Positions 42,195 through 51,328 are shown, counted from the first letter of the stretch. The stretch: 64,000 nucleotides of DNA from an uncultured bacterium (GCA_934875375.1 CAKXHL010000001.1:62001-126000), one strand, 5' to 3'. Program-made: numbers and translations. Notes: generated from the sequence alone by a model not told the origin.

Positions 42195-43144
42195 GTTTTT
42201 GCGTATTGGGTACGGGAAGTTATGCTCCGCCAAAAGTTGTGACCAACGACGATCTAGCTTCCTTTTTGGAGACTTCTGACGAATGGATTCGGGAACGTAC
42301 CGGCATTCGTCAGCGCCATGTCTGTGAAAAAGAATCGGCCTGCGATCTGGCGTATCAGGCCGCGCTGGCCGCTTTGGAACAAAGTGGGGTAAAAGCTGAA
42401 GAACTGGATATGATTCTCTGTGCGACAATCAGTTCTGATTTTTCCACCCCTTCCATGGCCTGTGTCGTGCAGAAAAGGCTGGGCGCTTCCTGTCCGGCTA
42501 TGGACATCAGCGCGGCGTGTTCGGGCTTTTTGTTTTTGCTGGATACTGCGGCGGGCTTTTTTGCCCGGGGACGGGTAAAGAAGATGCTGGTGATTGGCGC
42601 AGAGCGGATCAGCCGTCTGTTGGATTGGGATGACAGGAGTACCTGCGTGATTTTTGGCGATGGAGCCGGCGCTATGGTGCTTGGAGAAGGGGAAAATTAT
42701 CTTGTCTCTCAACTGTCATCGAAAGGGGATGACGAAGTCATCCGCACGCCGGTATTTGAAGGGAAATCTCCTTTTAACAAAAGAGAACAAGAAAACCCCT
42801 ATATCCATATGAAAGGACAGGAAACTTTCCGATTTGCTGTTACGGCTATGACGCACGATTTGAAAAATCTCATTGCCCAAGCGGGCTTTTCTGAGGGAGA
42901 TATTGACTGGGTGGTGCCCCATCAGGCCAATATCCGGATTATCGACGCAGCGAAAAAACGACTGAATATCCCGCCGGAGCGGTTCTGCGTCAATATCGAC
43001 CGGTATGGCAATACTTCAGCTGCCAGCATTCCGATGATGGTGGATGAACTCAACCGTTCCGGTAAGCTCAAACGGGGTGATCTGATGGCACTTTGTGCAT
43101 TTGGCGGAGGGCTTTCCAGCGCCGCATGTATTCTTCGCTGGTAA
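42191..43144 (+). CDS. fabH: 3-oxoacyl-ACP synthase III
   Basis: This 317-residue thiolase-fold enzyme condenses acetyl-CoA (or branched starters) with malonyl-ACP to begin fatty acid synthesis. The catalytic Cys lies in 'ISAACSGFLF' (about residue 110), His in 'VPHQANIRI' (about 240) and Asn in 'RYGNTSAASIP' (about 270). The N-terminal 'VLGTGSYAPPKVVTND' is typical. It overlaps the regulator gene by 4 bp and precedes acpP by 56 bp. Confidence 0.95.
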   Translation: MSFCVLGTGSYAPPKVVTNDDLASFLETSDEWIRERTGIRQRHVCEKESACDLAYQAALAALEQSGVKAEELDMILCATISSDFSTPSMACVVQKRLGASCPAMDISAACSGFLFLLDTAAGFFARGRVKKMLVIGAERISRLLDWDDRSTCVIFGDGAGAMVLGEGENYLVSQLSSKGDDEVIRTPVFEGKSPFNKREQENPYIHMKGQETFRFAVTAMTHDLKNLIAQAGFSEGDIDWVVPHQANIRIIDAAKKRLNIPPERFCVNIDRYGNTSAASIPMMVDELNRSGKLKRGDLMALCAFGGGLSSAACILRW

Positions 43145-43200
43145 GACCGGGTATCTGGTTTTCCATATATTTTAAAAATAAAATTTTGGAGGAAATCGAA

Positions 43201-43431
43201 ATGATTTTTGAAAAATTAGTTGCCGTTCTGGCAGACCATGTAGACTGTGATCCTTCTTCTGTGACAATGGACACCACCTTTGAAGAGCTGGGCGTGGATT
43301 CGTTGGACACTGTCGATATGGTAATGGAACTGGAAGAAGAGCTGGGTATCGAGTTGGAATTGGATGAAAAAATTTCCACCGTCGGAGAAATGGTCAAACT
43401 GGTGGAAGAAAAAATGGGCGAGAAGGAATAA
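43201..43431 (+). CDS. acpP: Acyl carrier protein
   Basis: This 76-residue acidic helical protein carries the growing acyl chain on a 4'-phosphopantetheine. The attachment Ser is in 'LGVDSLDTVDMVMELEEE' (about residue 36). 'TTTTGGAGG' lies about 8 nt before ATG 43201. The open frame upstream runs into fabH sequence and is not part of the protein. fabK follows after 3 bp. Confidence 0.95.
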   Translation: MIFEKLVAVLADHVDCDPSSVTMDTTFEELGVDSLDTVDMVMELEEELGIELELDEKISTVGEMVKLVEEKMGEKE

Positions 43432-43434
43432 GCG

Positions 43435-44382
43435 ATGATCAAGACACCAATTTGCGAAATGCTGGGAATTGAATATCCAATTTTTCAGGGCGGTATGGCC
43501 TGGATTGCTGACGGTCGTTTGGCTGCAGCGGTATCGGAGGGTGGCGGACTGGGGATTATCTCCGCCATGAATGCCGGGACCGACTATTTAAAAAGGGAAA
43601 TTGATATTTGCCGCAGCTTGACGAAAAAGCCCTTCGGCGTGAATGTTATGCTGATGAGTCCCCATGTGGAGGAAGTAGCAAAGCTGCTGGCGGAGGAAAA
43701 AGTGCCGGTCATTACTACCGGCGCAGGAAATCCCGGTAAGTATATGAAGCTGTGGCAATCTGCCGGCATCCGAGTGATTCCGGTAGTGGCATCGGTCGCG
43801 ATGGCCAAGCTAGTGACTCGGCAGGGCGCTTGCGCGGTGATTGCCGAAGGCGGTGAATCCGGCGGGCACGTGGGGGATTTGACCACAATGGCGCTGCTAC
43901 CGCAGGTATGCGATGCAACGCCGCTGCCGGTAATCGGCGCCGGCGGTATTGCCGACGGACGCGGCGTGGCAGCAGCTTTTATGCTGGGTGCGGTTGGCGT
44001 ACAGCTGGGAACCCGTTTTCTGGTTGCGGAGGAATGCAGCGTACATCCGGTCTATAAAAATAAGATCCTCAAGGCAAAAGATATTGATACAATCGCCACA
44101 GGTAAACGGTTGGGCCATCCAGTGCGCTGCTTGAAAAACCCCTACTCCCGAGAATATTTCCGCAAAGAGTACGATGGCAGCGTATCGGATGAAGAACTGG
44201 AGGCTTTGGGCGTCGGCGCGCTGCGGAAGGCCGCGGTAGAAGGCGACGAGCAAAATGGCTGCTTCCTCGCAGGGCAGGTGGCCGCCATGGTAAAAAAAGA
44301 GCAGCCTGCCGCTGAGATGATCCGCGAGATTTTTACAGAAGCGGAAGAAGTATTGAATGGAGCGAAAAAATGGGTAAGATAG
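43435..44382 (+). CDS. fabK: Enoyl-ACP reductase II (FMN-dependent)
   Basis: This 315-residue TIM-barrel flavoprotein carries out the last step of each elongation cycle with NADH or NADPH. Family motifs are 'PIFQGGMAWIAD' at the N terminus, 'VITTGAGNPGKY', 'AEGGESGGHVGD' (with the catalytic His, about 145) and 'PVIGAGGIADGRG' for FMN phosphate. It replaces FabI in this organism, as in streptococci, which implies natural tolerance to triclosan-type FabI inhibitors if no FabI exists elsewhere. It overlaps fabD by 13 bp. Confidence 0.94.
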   Translation: MIKTPICEMLGIEYPIFQGGMAWIADGRLAAAVSEGGGLGIISAMNAGTDYLKREIDICRSLTKKPFGVNVMLMSPHVEEVAKLLAEEKVPVITTGAGNPGKYMKLWQSAGIRVIPVVASVAMAKLVTRQGACAVIAEGGESGGHVGDLTTMALLPQVCDATPLPVIGAGGIADGRGVAAAFMLGAVGVQLGTRFLVAEECSVHPVYKNKILKAKDIDTIATGKRLGHPVRCLKNPYSREYFRKEYDGSVSDEELEALGVGALRKAAVEGDEQNGCFLAGQVAAMVKKEQPAAEMIREIFTEAEEVLNGAKKWVR

Positions 44383-45290
44383 CGTTTGTTTTCTCCGGTC
44401 AGGGTGCTCAGTACAGCGGTATGGGCCGGGAGCTGGCGGAACAGTCTACTGCCGCAGCCTCGGTGTTTGCCTTGGCCGACCAAATTCGTTCGGATACGTC
44501 GAAGCAATGTTTTTTCGGTTCAAAAGAGGAATTGACCGAGACTAGAAATACCCAGCCCTGCCTGTTCTGTGTAGATTTGGCGGCGGCATTGGCATTGGAA
44601 GAGGCAGGCGTTCGGGCTGATGGGGCTGCTGGTTTTTCCTTGGGGGAAATGGCGGCTTTGACTTTTGGCGGCATATTGGAACAGTCTACCGGTTTTTCTC
44701 TGGTTTGCCGCAGGGCCATTTTGATGGATGAAGCAGCGAAACAGTCAGACAGCGCTATGGCGGCGGTTTTGAAATTGAATCATGAAACAGTGGAATCGCT
44801 GTGCGGACGTTTTAAACAGCTGTATCCGGTGAATTACAATTGTCCGGGACAGTTGGTGGTAGCAGGGCTTCGGTCCGAAATCGAGGCGCTGAAGCCGATG
44901 GTGAAAGAGGCCGGAGGCCGTATGGTTCCGTTGGCGGTCAGCGGAGGATTTCATTCTCCGTTCATGTCCGGCGCGGCAGAAGCGTTTGCTAAGGTGCTGG
45001 ATGGGACCTCCTTTTTGCCTGGCAGGATGCCTGTTTATGCCAATCTGACGGCAAAACCCTACGAAGCAGGAAAAGAAAAAAGCCTTTTGGCAAAGCAGAT
45101 GGAAAATCCGGTTCGATGGGAGCAAACGCTGCGGAATATGGCGGTAGACGGTTTTGATATTTTTATTGAGGTGGGGCCCGGTAAAACGCTCAGCGGCCTT
45201 GTGGCCAAAACGCTGCCGGAAGCTAAAATTTATCATGTCGAGGATGCAGAAACGTTAAAAACAACAGCAAAGGCGGTGTTGGAACAATGA
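44370..45290 (+). CDS. fabD: Malonyl-CoA:ACP transacylase
   Basis: This 306-residue enzyme transfers malonyl groups from CoA to ACP. 'FVFSGQGAQYSGMG' is at the N terminus, the nucleophile elbow is 'GFSLGEMAAL' (Ser about residue 90), and the catalytic His lies in 'SGGFHSPFM' (about 192). Most FabD proteins have His before the nucleophile Ser (GHSLG). Here that residue is Phe, which might affect oxyanion-hole packing but not the catalytic pair. The start overlaps fabK, and the end overlaps fabG by 4 bp. Confidence 0.93.
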   Translation: MGKIAFVFSGQGAQYSGMGRELAEQSTAAASVFALADQIRSDTSKQCFFGSKEELTETRNTQPCLFCVDLAAALALEEAGVRADGAAGFSLGEMAALTFGGILEQSTGFSLVCRRAILMDEAAKQSDSAMAAVLKLNHETVESLCGRFKQLYPVNYNCPGQLVVAGLRSEIEALKPMVKEAGGRMVPLAVSGGFHSPFMSGAAEAFAKVLDGTSFLPGRMPVYANLTAKPYEAGKEKSLLAKQMENPVRWEQTLRNMAVDGFDIFIEVGPGKTLSGLVAKTLPEAKIYHVEDAETLKTTAKAVLEQ

Positions 45291-46027
45291 TGCTGCAAGG
45301 AAAAACAGCCCTGATCACTGGCGCCGGCCGTGGGATTGGCCGGGCGATCGCGTTGGCTTTTGCTAGGGAAGGCGCCAACGTGGCGGTCATTTATGCGGGA
45401 AGCAAGCAGGCAGCGGAAGAAGTCTGTCAGCAGGCGGCAGCATATGGCGTGCAGGCCCGGGCATATCAGTGTGACGTGGCAGATTTTGATCGGGTGAAAG
45501 AAACTGTTCAGAACGTCCAAAAAGATTTGGGCAGTGTGGATATCCTGGTCAACAACGCCGGGATTACCCGGGATGGACTGGTTTATACCATGAAAGAATC
45601 GGATTTTGACGCGGTATTGGACACGAATCTGAAGGGTGCATTTCATTTGATTAAACATTGCTACCCGATTTTTGTCAAAAAACGCGCAGGCAAAATTATT
45701 AATATCTCATCGGTGTCCGGCCTGATGGGAAATGGCGGACAGGCAAACTATTCCGCGTCCAAGGCGGGATTGATTGGTTTGACCAAATCGGTAGCACGGG
45801 AATTGGCAGGCCGCGGGGTCTGCTGCAATGCCATTGCTCCCGGATTTATTGATACGGATATGACAGCCAAAATCGACAAGGAAGGCAATCAGCTTGCGGG
45901 AATGATTCCATTAAAGCGGATGGGACAGCCGGAAGATGTGGCAAACTTGGCGGTATTTTTGGCTGGAAACGGCTCTGACTATATCACCGGTGAGGTGATC
46001 CGGGTCGACGGCGGCCTGGCCATGTAG
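45287..46027 (+). CDS. fabG: 3-oxoacyl-ACP reductase
   Basis: This is a 246-residue short-chain dehydrogenase. The NADPH motif is 'ITGAGRGIGRAIA' (about 10-22), followed by 'NNAGITRDG', the catalytic Ser in 'NISSVSGLMG', and Tyr-Lys in 'YSASKAGL' (about 150-157). The C-terminal 'GEVIRVDGGLAM' is typical of FabG. ATG 45287 overlaps the fabD stop (ATGA); the next codon is also ATG. It reduces beta-ketoacyl-ACP in every cycle. Confidence 0.95.
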   Translation: MMLQGKTALITGAGRGIGRAIALAFAREGANVAVIYAGSKQAAEEVCQQAAAYGVQARAYQCDVADFDRVKETVQNVQKDLGSVDILVNNAGITRDGLVYTMKESDFDAVLDTNLKGAFHLIKHCYPIFVKKRAGKIINISSVSGLMGNGGQANYSASKAGLIGLTKSVARELAGRGVCCNAIAPGFIDTDMTAKIDKEGNQLAGMIPLKRMGQPEDVANLAVFLAGNGSDYITGEVIRVDGGLAM

Positions 46028-46043
46028 AGAGGAGGATGCAGAC

Positions 46044-47273
46044 ATGAGACGTGTAGTGGTAACCGGCCTGGGAGCAGTAACACCGGTAGGGAACGATGTC
46101 CCTGCTTTTTGGGAAAACCTTCTGGCCGGTAAAAACGGAATTGGCCATTTGGATCGGTTTGATACTGGGGAATACAAAGCGAAAGTAGCAGCTCAGGTGA
46201 AGGATTTTGATCCGCTTCGTTATATGGAAAAGGGAGAGGCTCGCAAAAGCGATCTGTTCAGTCAGTATGCCATGGCTGCCGCCTGCCAGGCGGTGGAGGA
46301 CAGCGGGATTTTTGGCAAAGTGGCGCCAGAACGGTTCGGGGTGTACTTCGGCTCCGGTATCGGCGGGCTGATCACCATGTCCAATGAGATGCAGAAACTG
46401 CTGGAAAAGGGACCCAAACGGGTGTCTCCTTTCTTTATTCCCATGATGATTGCCAATATGGCGGCGGGCAACATTGCCATCCGGTTTGAGGCAAAAGGCC
46501 CCTGCCTGCCGGTGACCACCGCCTGCGCAACCAGCACCAACGAAGTGGGAGAGGCGTTTCACGCCATTCGGGCAGGCTATGCGGATGTGATTTTGGCCGG
46601 CGGTGCGGAAGCAGCCATCACTCCCATCGGAGTGGCGGGCTTTACCAACTGTATGGCTCTTTCTCTATCTGAAAATCCAGATGAAGCGTCCCTGCCTTTC
46701 GACAAACGCCGCAATGGATTTGTGATGGGCGAAGGCGCTGGCGCGTTGATTTTAGAAGAATACGAGCACGCCAAACGGCGCGGCGCACACATTTATGCCG
46801 AAGTAACAGGATACGGCTGTACCTGCGACGCATATCATATGACGGCGCCGGCACCAGGCGGAGAAGGGGCGGCTCGGTCGATTCTGCTGGCGCTGGAAGA
46901 ATCCGGCGGGGTCCAAGGGCAAATTTATGTCAACGCCCATGGAACCGGGACGCCGCTGAATGATAAAACGGAAACGCAGGCGATTAAAACGGCGCTGGGA
47001 GAAAAAGCGGCGCAGGTTTTGGTCAGTTCCACCAAGTCCATGACCGGCCATATGCTTGGTGCGGCAGGCGCGGTGGAAGCAATCGTATCTGTGCTGGCAC
47101 TGCATGAGGGCGTAATTCCGCCGACCATCAATTTGTACGACCCAGATCCGGATTGCGATTTGGACTATGTGCCCAATCAAGCAAGGAAGGTGCAGGTACA
47201 AACAGCGCTGTCCACTTCCCTGGGATTTGGCGGGCATAACGCCTGCATTGCATTCAAACGGATGGAGGAATAG
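46044..47273 (+). CDS. fabF: 3-oxoacyl-ACP synthase II
   Basis: This 409-residue condensing enzyme elongates acyl-ACP. The Cys-His-His triad is visible: Cys in 'VTTACATSTNEVG' (about residue 161), His in 'NAHGTGTPLNDKTE' (about 300) and His in 'MTGHMLGAAGAVEA' (about 337). 'GAGGAGG' precedes ATG 46044. It lies 16 bp after fabG. Together with fabH it provides both condensing steps of the operon. Confidence 0.95.
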   Translation: MRRVVVTGLGAVTPVGNDVPAFWENLLAGKNGIGHLDRFDTGEYKAKVAAQVKDFDPLRYMEKGEARKSDLFSQYAMAAACQAVEDSGIFGKVAPERFGVYFGSGIGGLITMSNEMQKLLEKGPKRVSPFFIPMMIANMAAGNIAIRFEAKGPCLPVTTACATSTNEVGEAFHAIRAGYADVILAGGAEAAITPIGVAGFTNCMALSLSENPDEASLPFDKRRNGFVMGEGAGALILEEYEHAKRRGAHIYAEVTGYGCTCDAYHMTAPAPGGEGAARSILLALEESGGVQGQIYVNAHGTGTPLNDKTETQAIKTALGEKAAQVLVSSTKSMTGHMLGAAGAVEAIVSVLALHEGVIPPTINLYDPDPDCDLDYVPNQARKVQVQTALSTSLGFGGHNACIAFKRMEE

Positions 47274-47277
47274 CAGG

Positions 47278-47724
47278 ATGGATATGAAAGCGATCCGCGC
47301 ATTGGCGGAAATCATGAAAGCAAACGATCTGACTCAGGTGGAAATCACAGAAGAGGGAAAAACCATCCGAATGAAACGGGAAATAGCCGCTGTCCCGGTC
47401 CCGGCCCAGACCCCATTTGCGCCGGTGATGCCAGCGCCTGCTGCTGTACCGGTATCCGAAGTTTTCCACGAGACACCGCAGCAGGGCGTGGTCATTGAAA
47501 GCCCGATGGTGGGGATGTATTACGCATCGCCAACGCCCGGTGCAGAACCTTTTGTGAAAACTGGCAGCTGTGTAAAAAAAGGTGATGTGCTGTGCATCAT
47601 CGAAGCGATGAAAACCATGAACGAGATTACTGCCGATTGCGACGGGCAGATTCTGCAAATTTATGCCGGCAACGGCCAACTGGTGGAAGTGGGCCAGCGG
47701 CTGTTCTTAGTGGGGGAAGCATAA
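47278..47724 (+). CDS. accB: Biotin carboxyl carrier protein of acetyl-CoA carboxylase
   Basis: The protein has 148 residues. A short N-terminal helix region is followed by a Pro/Ala-rich linker (about 38-62) and the biotinyl domain. The modified Lys lies in 'IIEAMKTMNEI' (about residue 113), and the 'SPMVGMYYASP' strand starts the domain. It shuttles carboxybiotin between AccC and the AccA-AccD complex. ATG 47278 follows 'GGAGGA' closely; ATG 47284 is possible. The last base overlaps the fabZ start. Confidence 0.94.
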   Translation: MDMKAIRALAEIMKANDLTQVEITEEGKTIRMKREIAAVPVPAQTPFAPVMPAPAAVPVSEVFHETPQQGVVIESPMVGMYYASPTPGAEPFVKTGSCVKKGDVLCIIEAMKTMNEITADCDGQILQIYAGNGQLVEVGQRLFLVGEA

Positions 47725-48140
47725 TGAACAAAGAAGAAATCATGAAAATTCTGCCTCATCGGGACAATATGTTATTGGTGGAGCAGGCACAGGTTGTCGA
47801 CGGTGTGGCGCATGGAAGATACACAGTGCGCGGAGACGAGTGGTTCTTGCAGGGACACTTTCCTGGCAATCCGGTGGTTCCGGGGGTCATTTTGTGCGAA
47901 ATGATGGCCCAGGCCACCTGCGTACTGCTGTCTGAATCACTGCCGGAGGGATCCACCCCGTATTTTACCAGTCTGGATAAGGTGAAATTTAAAAATCCGG
48001 TTCGGCCCGGTGATACGCTGGAAACCGAGTGCGTGATTACCAAATCGAAAGGCCCGTTTTATTTTGCCAGCGGAAAAGGCTATGTAAACGGAAAATTATC
48101 CGTGAGCGGGGATTTTTCTTTTGCTGTTGTGAGGAAGTGA
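47724..48140 (+). CDS. fabZ: 3-hydroxyacyl-ACP dehydratase
   Basis: This 138-residue hot-dog fold enzyme removes water from 3-hydroxyacyl-ACP. The catalytic His is in 'LQGHFPGNPVVPGVI' (about residue 48), and Glu lies in 'CEMMAQATCVLL' (about 62). 'ILPHRDNMLLVE' begins the fold. ATG 47724 overlaps the accB stop, and 'GGGGGAAG' lies upstream. With fabM absent, this or an unlinked enzyme would have to supply any route to unsaturated chains. Confidence 0.95.
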   Translation: MNKEEIMKILPHRDNMLLVEQAQVVDGVAHGRYTVRGDEWFLQGHFPGNPVVPGVILCEMMAQATCVLLSESLPEGSTPYFTSLDKVKFKNPVRPGDTLETECVITKSKGPFYFASGKGYVNGKLSVSGDFSFAVVRK

Positions 48141-48144
48141 GCCA

Positions 48145-49458
48145 TTGTTTTCGAAAATTTTAATCGCAAATCGCGGAGAGATTGCGGTCCGCATTATCCG
48201 CGCCTGTAAGGAAATGGGTATTGCCACAGTGGCGGTGCATTCCCAGGCTGATAAAGAATCGCTGCACGTATCTCTGGCAGATGAAAGTGTGTGCGTGGGC
48301 AAGGCATTGCCGGGCGAAAGTTATCTGCGCCAAAAAGATATCATTACAGCGGCGCTTTTAACCGGTGCTCAGGCCGTTCATCCCGGATATGGATTTTTGG
48401 CGGAAAATGCTGATTTTGCCCGCCTGTGTGAAAAAAACGGGTTGGTATTCATCGGCCCCAGCGCAGATGTGATTTCCCAAATGGGAGATAAAGATGCAGC
48501 ACGGCGACTGATGAAAAATGCCGGCGTCCCCACTGTTCCCGGCACTGATATCCTCATTTCTCCCACTCAGGCGGCCAAAGAAGCGAACAGGATCGGGTAT
48601 CCGGTTTTGATCAAAGCCCGTGCGGGCGGCGGCGGAAAAGGTATCCGGCTGGTAAACGGCCCAGATGAATTGGAGAACGCGTTTTTAACTGCGTCGGAAG
48701 AGGCGAAGAATGCCTTTGGCGACGGCGGCGTATACATGGAAAAATACCTTTCTCCGGTCAAGCATATTGAGGTGCAGCTGCTGGCTGACGAGGGTGGTAG
48801 CGTAGTCTGTCTGGGAGAGCGGGAATGTTCCATCCAAAAGAGGAACCAAAAGCTTTTGGAAGAGGCGCCTTCTCCGGCGATTTCCCTGGCTCTGCGGGAA
48901 AAAATGTGCGAAGCGGCGGCGAAAGCGGCAAAAGCCGCAGGCTATACCAACGCGGGGACAGTGGAGTTTTTGCTGGATGATGAAGGCAATTTTTATTTTA
49001 TGGAAATGAACACCCGGCTGCAGGTGGAGCATCCGGTTAGTGAATATGTGTCGGGCGTGGATATTGTCAAATGGCAGATCCGGATTGCCTGTGGGGTTCT
49101 TTTAAATTTCAAACAGAAGGATGTCCGGATTACCGGAGCTGCCATTGAGTGTCGCATTAACGCCAAAGGCGGCGGTAAGGTGTCATTTTTGCATGTGCCC
49201 GGCGGCCCTTGGGTGCGGTTCGATACCTTTTTGTATCAGGGCTATGAGATGCTGCCCTATTATGATTCGATGATGGGCAAGCTGATTGTCTATGCCAAAA
49301 CCAGGGAGGAGGCCATCCGGAAGATGAATTCCGCTTTATGTGAACTGGTGGTGGAGGGGGTGCCCAATAATTTGGATGAGCAGCTGGAGATTATCAGCGA
49401 TCCGGATTTTTTGGCCGGAGACTACCATACAGACTTTTTGGCAAAAAGAGGTGAGTAG
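48145..49458 (+). CDS. accC: Biotin carboxylase subunit of acetyl-CoA carboxylase
   Basis: This 437-residue ATP-grasp enzyme carboxylates biotin on AccB. Motifs are 'ILIANRGEIAVRIIRAC', the glycine loop 'KARAGGGGKGIRLV', 'GERECSIQKRNQKLLEEAPS' in two parts, and 'EMNTRLQVEHPVSE'. The start is TTG 48145 after 'GAGGAAG'. The C-terminal domain seems shortened: 'ECRINAKGGGKVSFLHVPGG' lacks the usual 'EDPxxNFxPSPG' stretch, a loss of about eight residues near 335. The catalytic residues are kept, so it should be active. Confidence 0.93.
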   Translation: MFSKILIANRGEIAVRIIRACKEMGIATVAVHSQADKESLHVSLADESVCVGKALPGESYLRQKDIITAALLTGAQAVHPGYGFLAENADFARLCEKNGLVFIGPSADVISQMGDKDAARRLMKNAGVPTVPGTDILISPTQAAKEANRIGYPVLIKARAGGGGKGIRLVNGPDELENAFLTASEEAKNAFGDGGVYMEKYLSPVKHIEVQLLADEGGSVVCLGERECSIQKRNQKLLEEAPSPAISLALREKMCEAAAKAAKAAGYTNAGTVEFLLDDEGNFYFMEMNTRLQVEHPVSEYVSGVDIVKWQIRIACGVLLNFKQKDVRITGAAIECRINAKGGGKVSFLHVPGGPWVRFDTFLYQGYEMLPYYDSMMGKLIVYAKTREEAIRKMNSALCELVVEGVPNNLDEQLEIISDPDFLAGDYHTDFLAKRGE

Positions 49459-49463
49459 CTTTT

Positions 49464-50321
49464 ATGCAGCTTCAGGGATTTTTTAAAAAGCCGAAAAACG
49501 AATTGGAAAAAGGCGGACGTACACCGGTCAGCGCTGCGGCGGAAATCCATGCGGAACCCGGTGAGATCTGCCCTGCCTGCAAAAAATCGGTGCCGACCAG
49601 CGAACTGTGGGAGAATAACCTGGTTTGCAGCTGCGGGTACCATTTTCGAATGAATGCCCGGCAGCGGATCGATTTTATTGCGGATACCGGCAGTTTTTGC
49701 GAAATGGACGCAGATCTGCGCGCCAAAGATGTGATCCATTTTCCGGGCTACGATAAAAAGCTCAAACATGCGAGACTGGCTTCCGGCGAAAAGGAGGCTG
49801 TTGTCTGCGGCACAGCTGCCATTGGAGGGGAAAACTGCGCTTTATTTGTAATGGAGCCTTCTTTTATGATGGGAAGCATGGGAACCGTTGTGGGAGAAAA
49901 GGTCACCCGCTTGTTTGAATATGCAGCCGAGCATTCGCTGCCGGTAGTGGGGTACACGGTTTCCGGCGGTGCCCGGATGCAGGAAGGGATTTTATCTTTG
50001 ATGCAGATGGCAAAAACTTCCGGTGCAGTAAAACGCCACAGCGATGCGGGCAATTTGTATATTACCGTTTTGACCGACCCCACCACAGGCGGAGTCACTG
50101 CCAGCTTTGCCATGGAAGGGGATATCATTTTGGCAGAACCCGGTGCACTCATCGGATTTGCAGGTCCCCGGGTGATTGAGCAGACCATTCGTAAGAAGCT
50201 GCCCGATGGGTTTCAGCGGGCAGAATTTTTGGTGCAGCGGGGGTTTGTGGACCGTATTACGCCGCGAGCCAGCCAAAAAAAGTTGCTGACTAGGCTGCTC
50301 ATGCTGCACGAAAGGGGATGA
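49464..50321 (+). CDS. accD: Acetyl-CoA carboxylase carboxyltransferase subunit beta
   Basis: This 285-residue crotonase-fold subunit pairs with AccA to move the carboxyl group from biotin to acetyl-CoA. The N-terminal zinc knuckle normally reads CxxC-x(15-17)-CxxC. Here the first pair is 'CPAC', but the second is CxC ('LVCSCGYHFR'), one residue short. 'SGGARMQEG' and 'DPTTGGVTASFA' form the oxyanion and CoA regions. It starts 5 bp after accC. Confidence 0.93.
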   Translation: MQLQGFFKKPKNELEKGGRTPVSAAAEIHAEPGEICPACKKSVPTSELWENNLVCSCGYHFRMNARQRIDFIADTGSFCEMDADLRAKDVIHFPGYDKKLKHARLASGEKEAVVCGTAAIGGENCALFVMEPSFMMGSMGTVVGEKVTRLFEYAAEHSLPVVGYTVSGGARMQEGILSLMQMAKTSGAVKRHSDAGNLYITVLTDPTTGGVTASFAMEGDIILAEPGALIGFAGPRVIEQTIRKKLPDGFQRAEFLVQRGFVDRITPRASQKKLLTRLLMLHERG

Positions 50322-50325
50322 GCAA

Positions 50326-51108
50326 ATGAAAACGGCATATGAAAAGGTGCAGGCAGCAAGAGCTAAGGGGCGCCCGTCAGGAATCGGGTTTATCAAAGGG
50401 ATTTTTACCGATTTTATCGAACTGCACGGCGACCGCCGTTTTGCGGAGGATTCAGCTATTGTCGGCGGTATTGCGCGCTTGCGAAACAGGCCTGTAACGG
50501 TTATCGCCATGGAAAAGGGCGGTAATACGAAGGAAAAGGTGTTCCGCAATTTCGGCTCGCCCAATCCGGAAGGATACCGGAAAGCGCTGCGCCTGATGCG
50601 GCAGGCAGAAAAGTTTCATCGGCCGGTAATCTGCTTTGTGGATACTTCCGGTGCCTTTTGCGGTATTGGTGCAGAAGAACGGGGACAGGGGCAGGCGATT
50701 GCGGAAAATCTGATGGAAATGATGGGACTTCGCGTCCCTATTATCGCTGTGCTCATCGGAGAAGGCGGCAGCGGCGGTGCACTGGCGCTGGCTGTGGGCG
50801 ATGAAGTCTGGATGTTGGAAAATGCTTTTTATTCGGTTATTTCACCGGAAGGATGCGCCAGCATCCTGTGGAAAGACGCAAAAAAAAATAAAGAAGCAGC
50901 CGAATGCCTCAAACTTACGGCTGAGGATATGAAGCAGATGAAGGTGATCGAGCGTATCATCCCGGAAGAAGGACTAAGTTTTCCGGAGATTTTTGCCTAT
51001 TTGGAAGAACTGCTTTGGAAAACTCTGGGGGAGAAAGCTTTGCAAAATCCGGATCAGCTGCTGGCCGCCCGATATGAGCGCTTTCGTAAATATGGCAGAA
51101 TAGAGTGA
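50326..51108 (+). CDS. accA: Acetyl-CoA carboxylase carboxyltransferase subunit alpha
   Basis: This 260-residue partner of AccD lacks the long N-terminal helix of the E. coli protein, which is common in Firmicutes. Conserved parts are 'FIELHGDRRFAEDSAIVGGI', 'NFGSPNPEGYRKALRLM', 'FVDTSGAFCGIGAEERGQGQAIA' in pieces, and 'GEGGSGGALALAVGD'. It is the last gene of the fab-acc operon, 4 bp after accD, and a terminator follows. Confidence 0.95.
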   Translation: MKTAYEKVQAARAKGRPSGIGFIKGIFTDFIELHGDRRFAEDSAIVGGIARLRNRPVTVIAMEKGGNTKEKVFRNFGSPNPEGYRKALRLMRQAEKFHRPVICFVDTSGAFCGIGAEERGQGQAIAENLMEMMGLRVPIIAVLIGEGGSGGALALAVGDEVWMLENAFYSVISPEGCASILWKDAKKNKEAAECLKLTAEDMKQMKVIERIIPEEGLSFPEIFAYLEELLWKTLGEKALQNPDQLLAARYERFRKYGRIE

Positions 51109-51154
51109 TTGGACTGGAAAAATAGGCTCTTAAAAACAAATAGGAAGACACGTT

Positions 51155-51188
51155 TCACAGGCAGAAATTTTCCTGCCTGTGATTTTTT
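51155..51188 (+). terminator. Terminator of the fab-acc operon
   Basis: A 10-bp stem (51155-51164 with 51173-51182) and an 8-nt loop, followed by T6. Confidence 0.9.
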
Positions 51189-51328
51189 GATTATTTTTCA
51201 GAATTTGAAGGTTTTGATCAAAAGAAAAGGATCGCATTTACTGCGAACCTGTTCAAAAATGGGAAAATCTGCGTTCGCAGCACATGAAAAGCCATTTGTA
51301 CATCACCACAAAATATGGATTTTATAGA

